Shown here one piece after another: positions 1-11,410 of a DNA stretch of 64,000 nucleotides. The notes under the pieces are model-generated. The model did not search any database. It was given only the letters and a program-made list of their open reading frames with translations, and was not told the DNA's origin. This DNA comes from Streptomyces sp. MJM8645 (GTDB taxonomy: Bacteria; Actinomycetota; Actinomycetes; Streptomycetales; Streptomycetaceae): NCBI RefSeq assembly GCF_001625365.1, contig NZ_LJJF01000001.1:5512501-5576500 (forward strand), read 5' to 3'. A program made the translations under genes and the position numbers. The first letter of the stretch is position 1; each line of letters begins with the position of its first letter.

Positions 1-263
1 CGCTTGCAGGCGAATGTCCTGCACGGTTGCTCATGGGTGGAACGTTGACTATTCGGCACAGCGAGGGTTCTTCTCCTAGTACTGCTTCGGCGTGGAAGAG
101 AGTGGGGTTCTGGTTGTGTCGGGCACGTTGTTGGGTCCTGAGGGAATGGCCGTGAGGCTGTTTCTTCTGGGATGCCGGCCTCATCTGATGCGCTCTTCGG
201 GGTGTTGAGGGTGTGTGACTGGTCGTTGTTTGAGAACTGCACAGTGGACGCGAGCATCTGTGG
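1..263 (+). other. 16S-23S rRNA internal transcribed spacer (partial)
   Basis: The window opens inside the spacer between 16S and 23S rRNA. It contains no tRNA gene, as is usual in Streptomyces rrn operons. The last part flanks the mature 23S 5' end and should form half of the RNase III processing stalk. Short open frames here are not genes. Confidence 0.8.
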
Positions 264-3384
<3,121 letters not shown>

Positions 3385-3439
3385 ACGCTCGCGTTCACTG
3401 TGTGGTTCCCGGGTAGCGAACAGCTATCGCCGGCGAACA

Positions 3440-3472
3440 AGAAAAACACTTATCAATTAAAAAGTGTGTTTC
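3440..3472 (+). other. AT-rich hairpin in the 23S-5S spacer
   Basis: An A/T-rich inverted repeat (AAACACTT pairing with AAGTGTGTTT around an AT loop) sits between 23S and 5S. It stands out from the GC-rich surroundings and is likely a pre-rRNA processing stem. The processing role is inferred from position. Confidence 0.5.
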
Positions 3473-3489
3473 GCTGAATACCCGATAGG

Positions 3490-3607
3490 GTTTCGGTGGT
3501 CATAGCGTGAGGGAAACGCCCGGTTACATTCCGAACCCGGAAGCTAAGCCTCACAGCGCCGATGGTACTGCAGGGGGGACCCTGTGGGAGAGTAGGACGC
3601 CGCCGAA
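3490..3607 (+). rRNA. rrf: 5S ribosomal RNA
   Basis: About 118 bases with the 5S hallmarks: GTTTCGGTGGTCATAGCG at the 5' end, the CCGAACCCGGAAGCTAAGCC loop B/C segment, and the GGGAGAGTAGGACGCCGCCG 3' arm. It lies about 105 bp after 23S, in standard rrn order. Ends are approximate. Confidence 0.96.
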
Positions 3608-3616
3608 CAATTATTC

Positions 3617-3657
3617 AAGGCCGCGGCCCCAGCGATTCGCTGGGGCCGCGGCCTTTT
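3617..3657 (+). terminator. rrn operon intrinsic terminator
   Basis: A perfect long GC-rich hairpin (AAGGCCGCGGCCCC with its complement, small loop at the centre) is followed by a T run. It lies just downstream of 5S and closes the rRNA transcription unit. Confidence 0.93.
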
Positions 3658-3833
3658 TGTGTTTTGCGAACGAGTAGTACCCCGGCAGACCGGGACCTTC
3701 GCCCAGGCGGAGTGTTCCGGGATGTCGGACAATGGAGATGGTGCGCGGCCAGGAGGCCGGCGCCGAAACCGCGTGACGGCAGCGGAGTTGCTCAGTCCGC
3801 GGTGGAGCTGAAGCAGCAGAAGGAGTCACCACG

Positions 3834-6296
3834 ATGTCGAACCAGCCCCAGGACCGTCCCGAGCGTCGATCGGACGACGGCCGAGGCTACGAGCCCCGGT
3901 CCCGTGGGGGCTGGTCGAACGACCGTGGCGGCGCCCGTCGTGACGACCGCCCCTCCGGTGGCGGCTTCAACCGCGACCGTGACGACCGCCCGCGTCGTGA
4001 CGACCGCCCGTCCGGTGGCGGCTTCCGTCGTGACGACCGCCCCTCCGGCGGTGGCTTCAACCGTGACCGTGGCGACCGCCCGTCGGGTGGTTTCAACCGC
4101 GATGACCGTGGCGGCGACCGTGGCGGCTTCCGCCGTGACGACCGCCCCTCCGGCGGCGGCTTCAACCGTGACCGTGGCGACCGCCCGTCGGGTGGTTTCA
4201 ACCGCGATGACCGTGGCGGCGACCGTGGCGGCTTCCGCCGTGACGACCGCCCCTCCGGCGGCGGCTTCAACCGTGACCGTGGCGACCGCCCGTCGGGTGG
4301 TGGCGGTTTCCGTCGCGATGACCGTCCGAGTGGCTTCAACCGTGACCGTGACGACCGTCCGCGTCGTGACGACCGCCCGTCCGGTGGTTTCAACCGCGAC
4401 GACCGTGGTGGCGACCGTGGCGGCTTCCGTCGCGACGACCGCCCCTCCGGCGGTGGCTTCAACCGCGACCGTGGCGACCGCCCCTCGGGTGGTTTCAACC
4501 GCGACGACCGTGGCGGCGACCGCGGCGGCTTCCGTCGCGACGACCGCCCCTCCGGCGGTGGCTTCAACCGCGACCGTGACGACCGTCCGCGTCGTGACGA
4601 CCGTCCGTCGGGTGGCGGTTTCAACCGTGACCGTGGCGACCGTCCGTCGGGTGGTTTCAACCGCGATGACCGTGGTGGCGACCGCGGTGGCTTCCGTCGT
4701 GACGACCGTCCGTCCGGTGGTGGCTTCAACCGTGACCGTGGCGACCGCCCGTCGGGTGGTTTCAACCGCGATGACCGCGGTGGCGACCGTGGCGGTTTCC
4801 GTCGTGACGACCGCCCCTCCGGCGGTGGCTTCAACCGTGACCGTGGCGACCGCCCGTCGGGTGGTTTCAACCGCGACGACCGTGGTGGCGACCGTGGCGG
4901 CTTCCGTCGCGACGACCGCCCCTCCGGTGGCGGCTTCAACCGTGACCGTGGCGACCGCCCGTCGGGTGGTGGCGGTTTCCGTCGCGATGACCGTCCGAGT
5001 GGCTTCAACCGTGACCGTGACGACCGTCCGCGTCGTGACGACCGCCCGTCCGGTGGTTTCAACCGCGATGACCGCGGTGGCGACCGCGGTGGCTTCCGTC
5101 GTGACGACCGTCCGTCCGGTGGTGGCTTCAACCGTGACCGTGGCGACCGCCCGTCCGGTGGTTTCAACCGCGACGACCGTGGTGGCGACCGCGGTGGCTT
5201 CCGTCGCGACGACCGCCCCTCCGGTGGCGGCTTCAACCGTGACCGTGGCGACCGCCCGTCGGGTGGTTTCAACCGCGATGACCGTGGCGGCTACCGCGGC
5301 AACCGCGACGACCGCCGTGACGACCGGGGCGGCTACGACGACCGTCGCGGCAACTACGAGCCCGTCAAGCGCCTGCCGATCCCGGAGGACGTCACCGGCT
5401 TCGAGCTGGACGGGGACGTGCGCCAGGAGCTCAAGAGCCTTCCCAAGACGCTCGCGGACGACGTCGCCCGCAACCTGGTGATGGTGGCCCGCCTGCTCGA
5501 CACCGAGCCGGAGGAGGCCTACCAGTTCTCCCGCGTCGCGCTCCGTCTGGCCTCCCGCGTGGCCGCCGTCCGTGAGGCGGCCGGTTTCGCCTCCTACATG
5601 ACGCAGCGGTACTCCGAGGCGCTGACCGAGTTCCGTGCCGCCCGTCGGATGACCGGCCGTGCGGACCTGTGGCCGGTGATGGCCGACTGCGAGCGCGGTC
5701 TGGGCCGTCCGGAGCGGGCCCTGGCGATGGCCGGTGAGCCCGAGGTGAAGCAGCTGGACAAGGCCGGCCAGGTCGAGATGCGTCTGGTCTCCGCCGGCGC
5801 CCGCTCCGACATGGAGCAGTTCGACGCGGCCGTGGTGACCCTGCAGAGCCCGGAGCTGGCTTCCAGCGCCGTGCACCCGTGGACCGCGCGTCTTCGGTAC
5901 GCCTACGGCGAGGCGCTGATCGCGGCCGGCCGTGGCGACGAGGCCCGTGACTGGTTCGCGAAGGCGGCCGAGGCGGACACCGAGGGCACGACCAACGCGG
6001 CGGAGCGCCTGGCCGAGATCGACGGTGTGGAGTTCGTGGACGCGCTCGACCCGGAGATGGCCGAGGAGGAGTTCGAGCAGGCCGACGCCCCGGCGAAGAA
6101 GCGCGGCGGCGAGGCCTCCGACGACCGCGTGATCTTCGAGGACGAGGAGAACGTCGAGGAGTACTACGACGAGGACGACCTCGAGATCGACGAGGAGTTC
6201 GACGGCGTGGTGCCCGCGCGCGCCACCGAGGCCAAGGACGAGGCCAAGGACGAGGCCAAGGCTGACGCCGAGGCCAAGGGCGACGCCCGCAGCTGA
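3834..6296 (+). CDS. Arg/Asp/Gly-repeat protein with C-terminal helical TPR-like domain
   Basis: 820 residues starting at ATG 3834, with AAGGAG at 3820-3825. Residues about 20-505 are an intrinsically disordered array built from variants of GGFRRDDRPSGGGFNRDRG and GGFNRDDRGGDR, with a higher-order period of 35 residues. Residues about 510-745 form an alpha-helical region with TPR-like character (ALTEFRAARRMTGRADLW, ERALAMAG, GRGDEARDWFAKAAE). The last 75 residues are very acidic and end in a Lys/Glu/Ala tail. The regular Phe and Arg spacing resembles RGG-type RNA-binding and condensate-forming tails. The gene stands alone directly after an rRNA operon and has its own terminator. The function is not established; RNA or ribosome association is inference. 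Long open frames on the opposite strand are by-products of the repeat. Confidence 0.9.
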   Translation: MSNQPQDRPERRSDDGRGYEPRSRGGWSNDRGGARRDDRPSGGGFNRDRDDRPRRDDRPSGGGFRRDDRPSGGGFNRDRGDRPSGGFNRDDRGGDRGGFRRDDRPSGGGFNRDRGDRPSGGFNRDDRGGDRGGFRRDDRPSGGGFNRDRGDRPSGGGGFRRDDRPSGFNRDRDDRPRRDDRPSGGFNRDDRGGDRGGFRRDDRPSGGGFNRDRGDRPSGGFNRDDRGGDRGGFRRDDRPSGGGFNRDRDDRPRRDDRPSGGGFNRDRGDRPSGGFNRDDRGGDRGGFRRDDRPSGGGFNRDRGDRPSGGFNRDDRGGDRGGFRRDDRPSGGGFNRDRGDRPSGGFNRDDRGGDRGGFRRDDRPSGGGFNRDRGDRPSGGGGFRRDDRPSGFNRDRDDRPRRDDRPSGGFNRDDRGGDRGGFRRDDRPSGGGFNRDRGDRPSGGFNRDDRGGDRGGFRRDDRPSGGGFNRDRGDRPSGGFNRDDRGGYRGNRDDRRDDRGGYDDRRGNYEPVKRLPIPEDVTGFELDGDVRQELKSLPKTLADDVARNLVMVARLLDTEPEEAYQFSRVALRLASRVAAVREAAGFASYMTQRYSEALTEFRAARRMTGRADLWPVMADCERGLGRPERALAMAGEPEVKQLDKAGQVEMRLVSAGARSDMEQFDAAVVTLQSPELASSAVHPWTARLRYAYGEALIAAGRGDEARDWFAKAAEADTEGTTNAAERLAEIDGVEFVDALDPEMAEEEFEQADAPAKKRGGEASDDRVIFEDEENVEEYYDEDDLEIDEEFDGVVPARATEAKDEAKDEAKADAEAKGDARS
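4017..5285 (+). repeat. In-frame 105-bp-period coding repeat array
   Basis: The segment beginning GGCGGCTTCCGCCGTGACG at 4122 recurs at 4227, a 105-bp period (35 codons). Similar units continue to about 5285 with mixed insertions and silent third-base changes. The silent changes argue for old duplications homogenised in part, not a single recent expansion. Confidence 0.85.
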
Positions 6297-6315
6297 GCGG
6301 TTCCGACCGACGAGT

Positions 6316-6365
6316 GAGGCCCTGCCCGCTTCCCCTGAAATTCAAGGGGAAGCGGGCAGGGCCTC
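6316..6365. terminator. Bidirectional terminator between convergent genes
   Basis: A near-perfect inverted repeat (GAGGCCCTGCCCGCTTCCCC with its complement, small AT loop) lies between the convergent genes ending at 6296 and 6387. It should terminate both. Confidence 0.88.
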
Positions 6366-6386
6366 TTCGCGTTTCGGCGGGGGAAC

Positions 6387-7757
6387 CTAGCCCAGTTCGA
6401 GGTTGCGCAGCACCAGTCCGGTGGCCGGCTTCGGCCCGAAGGAGGTGGACTTGCGTGGCATGGTGACGCCCTGTTCGGCGAGTCTGCGGACCACGCTCTC
6501 CCGGACCGGGTGCAGCAGGACGGCGGTGCCGCCGGTGCGCGCGGCCTCCTGCTCGGCGGCTGCGGCGGTGTGCAGGTAGCCGATGTCGTCCGGGCCGTCG
6601 GGGACGTGCCAGGTGCGGTCGAGCAGGGTGGCGTGCAGGACGGTGGCGTCCAGATGGCGCCACTCCTCGGGTCGGTCGTGCGGCACGGTGGCGTCGAGCA
6701 GTGCCTCCTCGGGCTCGCCGAGCAGCCAGTACACGCCGTCCCCGCCGGTCAGTATGAAGCCGTTGCCGCCGTGCCGTTTCTGTTCGGCGAGGGCCTGGAG
6801 GGCGGCGGTCAGCGGGCCGGGGACCTCCTTGACCTTCCACTGGTCGCCGAGCCTCTCCAGCGCCTCGGCCACCGGCAGCCGGTACAGCACCCGGTGGATG
6901 GCCCGGACCCGCAGCGGGTAGCGGGCGGTGTCCACCAGGAGCACCAGGCCGCGGTCCCACGGGCTGCGCGGCAGGTGGCGGTGCTCGCGCTGGAGGCGGA
7001 GGTACATTTCCCAGCGGTGGTGGCCGTCGGCGATCAGGGCCCGGCAGGTGGCGAGGTCGCGGCTGATCTCGGCGATCTCGGCGGGGTCGGCGACGGCCCA
7101 GAGGCGGTGGTGGGTGCCGTCGCTGGTGGCCGTGGAGAGCAGCGGCTCGCCCTGGACGGTCCGCTCGATGACGCCGGAGGCGCCGCCGCTGCCGCGGTAG
7201 GTGAGCAGCAGCGGTTCGAGGTTGGCCCGGGTGGTGCGCATCAGGCCGACCCGGTCGGCGACCGGCCGCGGCATCACGTCCTCGTGGGGGAGGACCACGC
7301 CGGCCTCGCGACCGCTCACCGCTAGGGCGCCGATCAGCCCGCGTTGGAGCAGCTCGGGGGAGTCGCCGGTGGCGGGCACGCGCTGCTCGTAGACGTAGAG
7401 CGCGGGCGCCGGGTCGGCGGCGAGGATCCCCTCGCGCTGCCAGGCGGCCAGGAGCCGGGCGGCGTGCCGGTACTTGGTGTCGCGGTCGGGCCGGTCGCCG
7501 GCGTCCTCGGGTTCGGGCCTGGGCAGGATCAGCCGGACCACGTTGTGCGGGTCGGCGGTCTCCAGGTCGAGCCGACGGCCGGGGTCGACGACGTCGTACG
7601 GCGGTGACATGACCGCAGCCAGCGCGCCGACCCGATCGGGGACGTAGCGCAGGCCTTGGAAGGGTGACAGGGACAGGCCTGCGGTGGCGACGTGCCCGGG
7701 ATCGCCGGGGCCGCCCTCGGGAGTCTCGACTCCGTCTTCTGCACTGGGTGTGCTCAT
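6387..7757 (-). CDS. DUF1015 family protein
   Basis: 456 residues from ATG 7757; an in-frame ATG at 7766 is the alternative, and neither has a strong ribosome site. The protein matches DUF1015: GLRYVPDRVGALAAVMSPPYDVV near residue 30, a DPHNVVRLILPRP segment, an IADGHHRWEMYLRLQ motif with His pair, and a closing MPRKSTSFGPKPATGLVLR block. Members are widespread and about 400-450 residues long, with no agreed reaction. The gene diverges from the TPR gene at 7850 and shares a terminator with 3834-6296. Confidence 0.9.
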   Translation of the reverse strand: MSTPSAEDGVETPEGGPGDPGHVATAGLSLSPFQGLRYVPDRVGALAAVMSPPYDVVDPGRRLDLETADPHNVVRLILPRPEPEDAGDRPDRDTKYRHAARLLAAWQREGILAADPAPALYVYEQRVPATGDSPELLQRGLIGALAVSGREAGVVLPHEDVMPRPVADRVGLMRTTRANLEPLLLTYRGSGGASGVIERTVQGEPLLSTATSDGTHHRLWAVADPAEIAEISRDLATCRALIADGHHRWEMYLRLQREHRHLPRSPWDRGLVLLVDTARYPLRVRAIHRVLYRLPVAEALERLGDQWKVKEVPGPLTAALQALAEQKRHGGNGFILTGGDGVYWLLGEPEEALLDATVPHDRPEEWRHLDATVLHATLLDRTWHVPDGPDDIGYLHTAAAAEQEAARTGGTAVLLHPVRESVVRRLAEQGVTMPRKSTSFGPKPATGLVLRNLELG

Positions 7758-7849
7758 TCTGGGCATCGTAACCGGGTACGCGTTGTTGAGAGATCGGAAT
7801 ACCCGTGCTGACCTGTGGGACGGGTGTGCGACCGAGGGCGAGGTACCGC

Positions 7850-8449
7850 ATGGACGACGGGCAGGAACGGCTGGACGGCAGCGGCCCGGCCGAGCAGGGC
7901 GGGTTGGACGGCGCCGGTGGCGGGGGTGCGCAGGTGCACGGCGGCGTGCCGGCGCAGGGGCGTTCCGGCGAACCGACCGGGGACGTGTACGACTGGTTCC
8001 GGCGCGGCGGGAAGCTGCTGGCCCAGGGCAACGCGGCGGCCGCCGAGCAGTTGCTGGTCCGGGCGGCGGCGGCCGAGCCGCAGTCGCGCAGCATCCGGGA
8101 GACGCTGGCGCGGGCCCAGTTCGACACCGGTTCGTACGCGGCGGCGCTGGAGAACTTCCGGGCCGTCGCGCTGGCCGATCCGTCGGACGACTACGCTCAG
8201 TTCGGGTGGGGCGTCGCGGCGGCCCGGCTGGGCGACTTCGAGACGTCCGCCGAGCACCTGGCGCTGGCCGTGGCCATGCGGCCGGGCACCGAGCACTACC
8301 AGGCGGCGCTGCGGCAGACCAGGGCGACCCTGGCGGCCCGCGCCGGGGCGTTCGGGCCGCTGCTGCCCGGGGCACCCGGGTACCTGGCGCCCCCGCCGGG
8401 CCCGGACGGGGCGCCGACGGGCGACGCCGGTGCGGACGACGAGGTCTGA
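7850..8449 (+). CDS. Tetratricopeptide repeat protein
   Basis: 199 residues from ATG 7850, with GAGGGCGAGG upstream. After a Gly-rich N-terminus, residues about 45-165 hold three TPR-like helical pairs (WFRRGGKLLAQGNAAAAEQL, AQFDTGSYAAALENFRAVAL, RLGDFETSAEHLALAVAM). The TPR fold implies protein-protein interaction. It is divergent from DUF1015 and followed by a HAD phosphatase, with a 16-bp repeat array starting at its stop codon. No specific partner can be named. Confidence 0.85.
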   Translation: MDDGQERLDGSGPAEQGGLDGAGGGGAQVHGGVPAQGRSGEPTGDVYDWFRRGGKLLAQGNAAAAEQLLVRAAAAEPQSRSIRETLARAQFDTGSYAAALENFRAVALADPSDDYAQFGWGVAAARLGDFETSAEHLALAVAMRPGTEHYQAALRQTRATLAARAGAFGPLLPGAPGYLAPPPGPDGAPTGDAGADDEV

Positions 8450-8577
8450 CCGGCTCGGGGCCCACCGGCTCAAGGGCCCACCGGCTCAAGGGCCCACCGG
8501 CTCAAGGGTCCACCGGCTCAAGGGTCCACCAACTCAGGGGCCCGGCAACTCAAGGGCCCACCCGCTCGGGGGCACCC
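8450..8577. repeat. 16-bp degenerate tandem repeat after a stop codon
   Basis: Units of CCGGCTCAAGGGCCCA start immediately after the TGA at 8447-8449. Four near-perfect copies occupy 8465-8528, with more decayed copies either side. The array fills most of the gap before the HAD gene. No coding capacity is apparent. Confidence 0.9.
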
Positions 8578-8615
8578 GAGGAAGCGAACGACGCAGTGAA
8601 TGAGGTAGCGCAGCC

Positions 8616-9653
8616 ATGACCGCACCGACCACCACCGTGCGACGGACCGCCCCCGGCGGCAGCGAGCAGCCGTTGACCGAGGCGTACGACACGGCGCTGC
8701 TGGACCTGGACGGCGTGGTCTACGCGGGCCCGCACGCGATCGAGCACGCCGTGGACGCGCTGGCCGCCGCCCGGACGGCCGGGATGCGGCTCGCGTACGT
8801 GACCAACAACGCCTCCCGCCCGCCGCGGGTGGTGGCCGAGCACCTGACCGGGCTGGGCGTGCCGGCCGAGCCGGCCGACGTGATCAACTCGGCGCAGGCG
8901 GCCGCCAGGGTGGTCGCCGAGCAGGTGCCGACCGGGGCGAGGGTGCTGGTCGTGGGCGGTCCGGGGCTGGAGGAAGCACTGGCCGAGCGCGGGCTGGTCG
9001 CCGTCCGCTCGCTGGCCGAGGAGCCGCTCGCGGTGGTCCAGGGCTACGACCCGTCGGTCGGCTGGGCGCAGCTGGCGGAGGCCGCGTACGCGGTGCAGCA
9101 GGGGCTGCCGTGGGTGGCCTCCAACACCGACCTGACCATCCCGACCGCGCGTGGCATCGCGCCCGGCAACGGGACGCTGGTGGCGGCGGTGCGGGCGGCC
9201 GCCGGGGTGGACCCGGTGGTGGCGGGCAAGCCGCAGCCGCCGATGCACCGGGAGACCGTGCTGCGGACCGGCGCGCGGCGGCCACTGGTGGTCGGCGACC
9301 GGCTGGACACCGACATCGAGGGCGCGTTCAACGGCGAGGTGGACAGCCTGCTGGTGTTCACCGGGGTGACCACCCCGGCGCAGCTGCTGGCGGCCCCGGC
9401 CGAGCACCGGCCGACCTACCTGTCGGCGGACCTGCGCGGGCTGCTGGAGCCGCACCCGGCGGTCACGACCGGGGCGGACGGCTTCGGTTGCGGCGGCTGG
9501 GTTGCGTCGGCCGCCGGTGGCGTGCTGCGGCTGGACGGCGGCGGGGACCGCTGGGACGGTCTGCGGGCGCTGTGCGCGGCGGCGTGGACGGCGCTGGACG
9601 CGGACGGCGCACCGGCCGACGGGCGCAAGGCCCTGGCCGAGCTGGGGTTCTGA
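8616..9653 (+). CDS. HAD-IIA family sugar-phosphatase-like hydrolase
   Basis: 345 residues. Class IIA HAD motifs are in order: DLDGVVYAG near residue 30 (Asp nucleophile), VTNNASRPP near 68, the cap region, VVAGKPQPP near 206 (Lys), and VVGDRLDTDIEGA near 228 (Asp pair). This architecture is shared with NagD and phosphoglycolate/4-nitrophenyl phosphatases; the exact substrate cannot be read from sequence. The Streptomyces-type extra C-terminal segment (about 275-345) is present. Confidence 0.92.
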   Translation: MTAPTTTVRRTAPGGSEQPLTEAYDTALLDLDGVVYAGPHAIEHAVDALAAARTAGMRLAYVTNNASRPPRVVAEHLTGLGVPAEPADVINSAQAAARVVAEQVPTGARVLVVGGPGLEEALAERGLVAVRSLAEEPLAVVQGYDPSVGWAQLAEAAYAVQQGLPWVASNTDLTIPTARGIAPGNGTLVAAVRAAAGVDPVVAGKPQPPMHRETVLRTGARRPLVVGDRLDTDIEGAFNGEVDSLLVFTGVTTPAQLLAAPAEHRPTYLSADLRGLLEPHPAVTTGADGFGCGGWVASAAGGVLRLDGGGDRWDGLRALCAAAWTALDADGAPADGRKALAELGF

Positions 9654-9665
9654 GTCGCCGCACGG

Positions 9666-9718
9666 CGCTCAAGGCGAGGGCGGTCGGGGCCAGGACGCTC
9701 AAGGCGAGGGCGGTCGGG
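9666..9718. repeat. Two-copy 30-bp-period direct repeat
   Basis: CGCTCAAGGCGAGGGCGGTC occurs at 9666 and again at 9696, just downstream of the HAD stop. It belongs to the family of stop-proximal duplications seen across this window. Confidence 0.85.
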
Positions 9719-9763
9719 TCCGGAGTGTTCGGGTCCAAGAGGGAAGGACCACGGCGGCCGGGT

Positions 9764-10111
9764 TCAGAGCAGGGTGCGCAGCCGCAGCAGGTCGCGGAAG
9801 CCCGCCTCCAGCCGGATCCGGCCGCCCGCCCAGGCGGACGCGAAGTTGAGCCCGCCGAAGACCACGGCGACCAGGTCGTCGCTGCTCATGGTGAGCCGGA
9901 TCGCCGCCTTCTCGGCCGGTGCGCCGGAGGCCGAGGCGAGGCCTTGGATCCGGCCGTCGCGCAGTTGGCCGGTGAAGGTCAGGTCGAGGTCGGTGATCCG
10001 GCAGCTGAGCGAGCGGTCGAGGGCGGCCGCCTTGCGGACGTCACCGGTGGACTTCGCCATGTTCCGGCTGAGCTGTTCCAGCGCCTCGCGGCACTCCTCG
10101 GCGTTGGCCAT
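9764..10111 (-). CDS. SCP2 sterol-transfer-like domain protein
   Basis: 115 residues from ATG 10111, chosen because GGAGGGGA lies at the correct spacing; longer upstream starts lack this. The pattern (CRITDLDLTFTGQLRDGRI, then AAIRLTMSSDDLVAVVFGG, then AWAGGRIRLEAGFRDLLRL) fits the single-domain SCP2-like fold common in actinobacteria, which binds hydrophobic ligands. The specific ligand is unknown. It is transcribed divergently from the Lys-rich protein gene at 10289. Confidence 0.8.
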   Translation of the reverse strand: MANAEECREALEQLSRNMAKSTGDVRKAAALDRSLSCRITDLDLTFTGQLRDGRIQGLASASGAPAEKAAIRLTMSSDDLVAVVFGGLNFASAWAGGRIRLEAGFRDLLRLRTLL

Positions 10112-10288
10112 GGCGGTGGTTCCCCTCCCTGGGCTTCCTGGTGGTTGCGGCAGGTGACGGCGGTGGTCCCTGCCGGGCCACGGTACCGCAGGCGGGTTTT
10201 GGCGGTAGCGTCGTCCGTGGGGTGCCCGGATCGGCCCGGGCACCGACGGCGACGGAGCGATGCGCGCAGGCGCTAAGGAGGCACCCGG

Positions 10289-11197
10289 ATGCTGCCGAGG
10301 ACGGTGCGGGGAGTGGTGGAGGTCGCCGCCGGGCTGGCGGAGGAGGTCGGCAAGCGGGTCGTCGGGACGGCGGCCGTGATCCTGGAGCGGACCGGGGTCG
10401 ACGTCACCGAGGTCGAGCGCCGGCTCGGCGGGCAGTTCCCGCCGTCGGCGAAGACGCTGCAGACGCTGGCGGAGGAGGCGGTCACCGCCGGGCGGGCCGG
10501 GGTGGACCTGGCCGTCGGGGTGGCGCGCGGCGAGGTGGAGAAGGCCTTCGAGAAGGTCGGCGACCAGGTGATGAAGGTCGGCGTGGTGCTCGCCTACCTG
10601 GAGAGCAAGCTGCGCGAGGTCGAGGAGGAGGCCGAGCCTGCGGTGCGGTCGGCCGGGGTCGACGAGGCGGCGGAGCCGACGCCGGCGCCCCGGGCGGACG
10701 ACCTGTTCGGGCGCGGCTGGGAGCGGGCGGACGAGCAGCCGGCGGCCCCGGTGGCGGGGGAGCCGATAGTGGCCGAACGGGTGGAGGTGGACGAGCCGGT
10801 CGAGGTCGACCCGCCCGTCCCGCCGGTACGGCCGTCGCTACCGGGGAAGGCCGCCGCGAAGCGGACCCCGGTGAGGAAGGCCCCGGCGACGGAGCAGACC
10901 TCGACGGAGAAGGTCCCGACGGAGCAGGCCCCGACGGAGCAGACCCCGGTGGCGGGCCGGGCCGGGGCGAAGAAGTCCCCGGCGAAGAAGGCGGCCGCCA
11001 AGAAGCCGGTGGCCAAGAAGACGGCCGCCAAGAAGACGACCGTGCGCAAGACGGCCGTCAAGAAGACCGCCACCGCGCAGCAGGCCGCCGCCGCGCCGGC
11101 CGCGCAGCCCAAGGCGCCCGCGAAGCGCACGGCGACGAAGAAGACCACCGTCCGCAAGGCCACCAGCACGAAGAAGCCCGATGACCGGACCAGCTGA
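10289..11197 (+). CDS. Lys/Ala-rich tailed helical protein (HBHA- or histone H1-like tail)
   Basis: 302 residues from ATG 10289 with AAGGAGG at 10275-10281. Residues 1-115 form amphipathic helices with a coiled-coil character (VEKAFEKVGDQVMKVGVVLA, ESKLREVEEEAE). Residues 115-190 are acidic and Pro-rich. Residues 215-302 carry AKK and PAKK repeats as in histone H1-like nucleoid proteins and mycobacterial HBHA. DNA or polyanion binding is inferred from the tail. The stop overlaps the next small gene by 17 bp, and tlyA and NAD kinase follow. Confidence 0.85.
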   Translation: MLPRTVRGVVEVAAGLAEEVGKRVVGTAAVILERTGVDVTEVERRLGGQFPPSAKTLQTLAEEAVTAGRAGVDLAVGVARGEVEKAFEKVGDQVMKVGVVLAYLESKLREVEEEAEPAVRSAGVDEAAEPTPAPRADDLFGRGWERADEQPAAPVAGEPIVAERVEVDEPVEVDPPVPPVRPSLPGKAAAKRTPVRKAPATEQTSTEKVPTEQAPTEQTPVAGRAGAKKSPAKKAAAKKPVAKKTAAKKTTVRKTAVKKTATAQQAAAAPAAQPKAPAKRTATKKTTVRKATSTKKPDDRTS

Positions 11198-11369
11198 AGC
11201 CGTCGAACCGCTCGGCGTGGAACAGACCCCGACCGGCCACCCCGTGGTGGACGCCGGGCTGGCCCGGCTGGAGGCCCTGGACGGGGTCCCGGCCGAGGCA
11301 CACGTCGAGGTGTACGAAGATGTTCACCAGCGGCTGGCCGACACGCTGGCCGCGCTCGACCAGGAATGA
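11181..11369 (+). CDS. Small conserved hypothetical protein upstream of tlyA
   Basis: 62 residues, acidic (DAGLARLEALDGVPAEAH, then EDVHQRLADTLAALDQE). It overlaps the preceding gene by 17 bp and lies just before tlyA, which suggests translational coupling. Small proteins of this type are commonly annotated at this position in Streptomyces, but no function is known. Confidence 0.7.
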   Translation: MTGPAEAVEPLGVEQTPTGHPVVDAGLARLEALDGVPAEAHVEVYEDVHQRLADTLAALDQE

Positions 11370-11410
11370 CCCTGGAACGACCCGTAGGACTCGTAGGAGC
11401 TGAAACACCA

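Noticed and set aside
3792..5876. Very long open frames on the minus strand and a 639-codon + frame opposite or overlapping the repeat protein
   Set aside because: They arise from the codon bias and 3n periodicity of the repeat array. They are low-complexity Thr/Val/Ala or Arg/Pro strings with no ribosome site, whereas the 3834 frame has a good site and a folded C-terminal domain.
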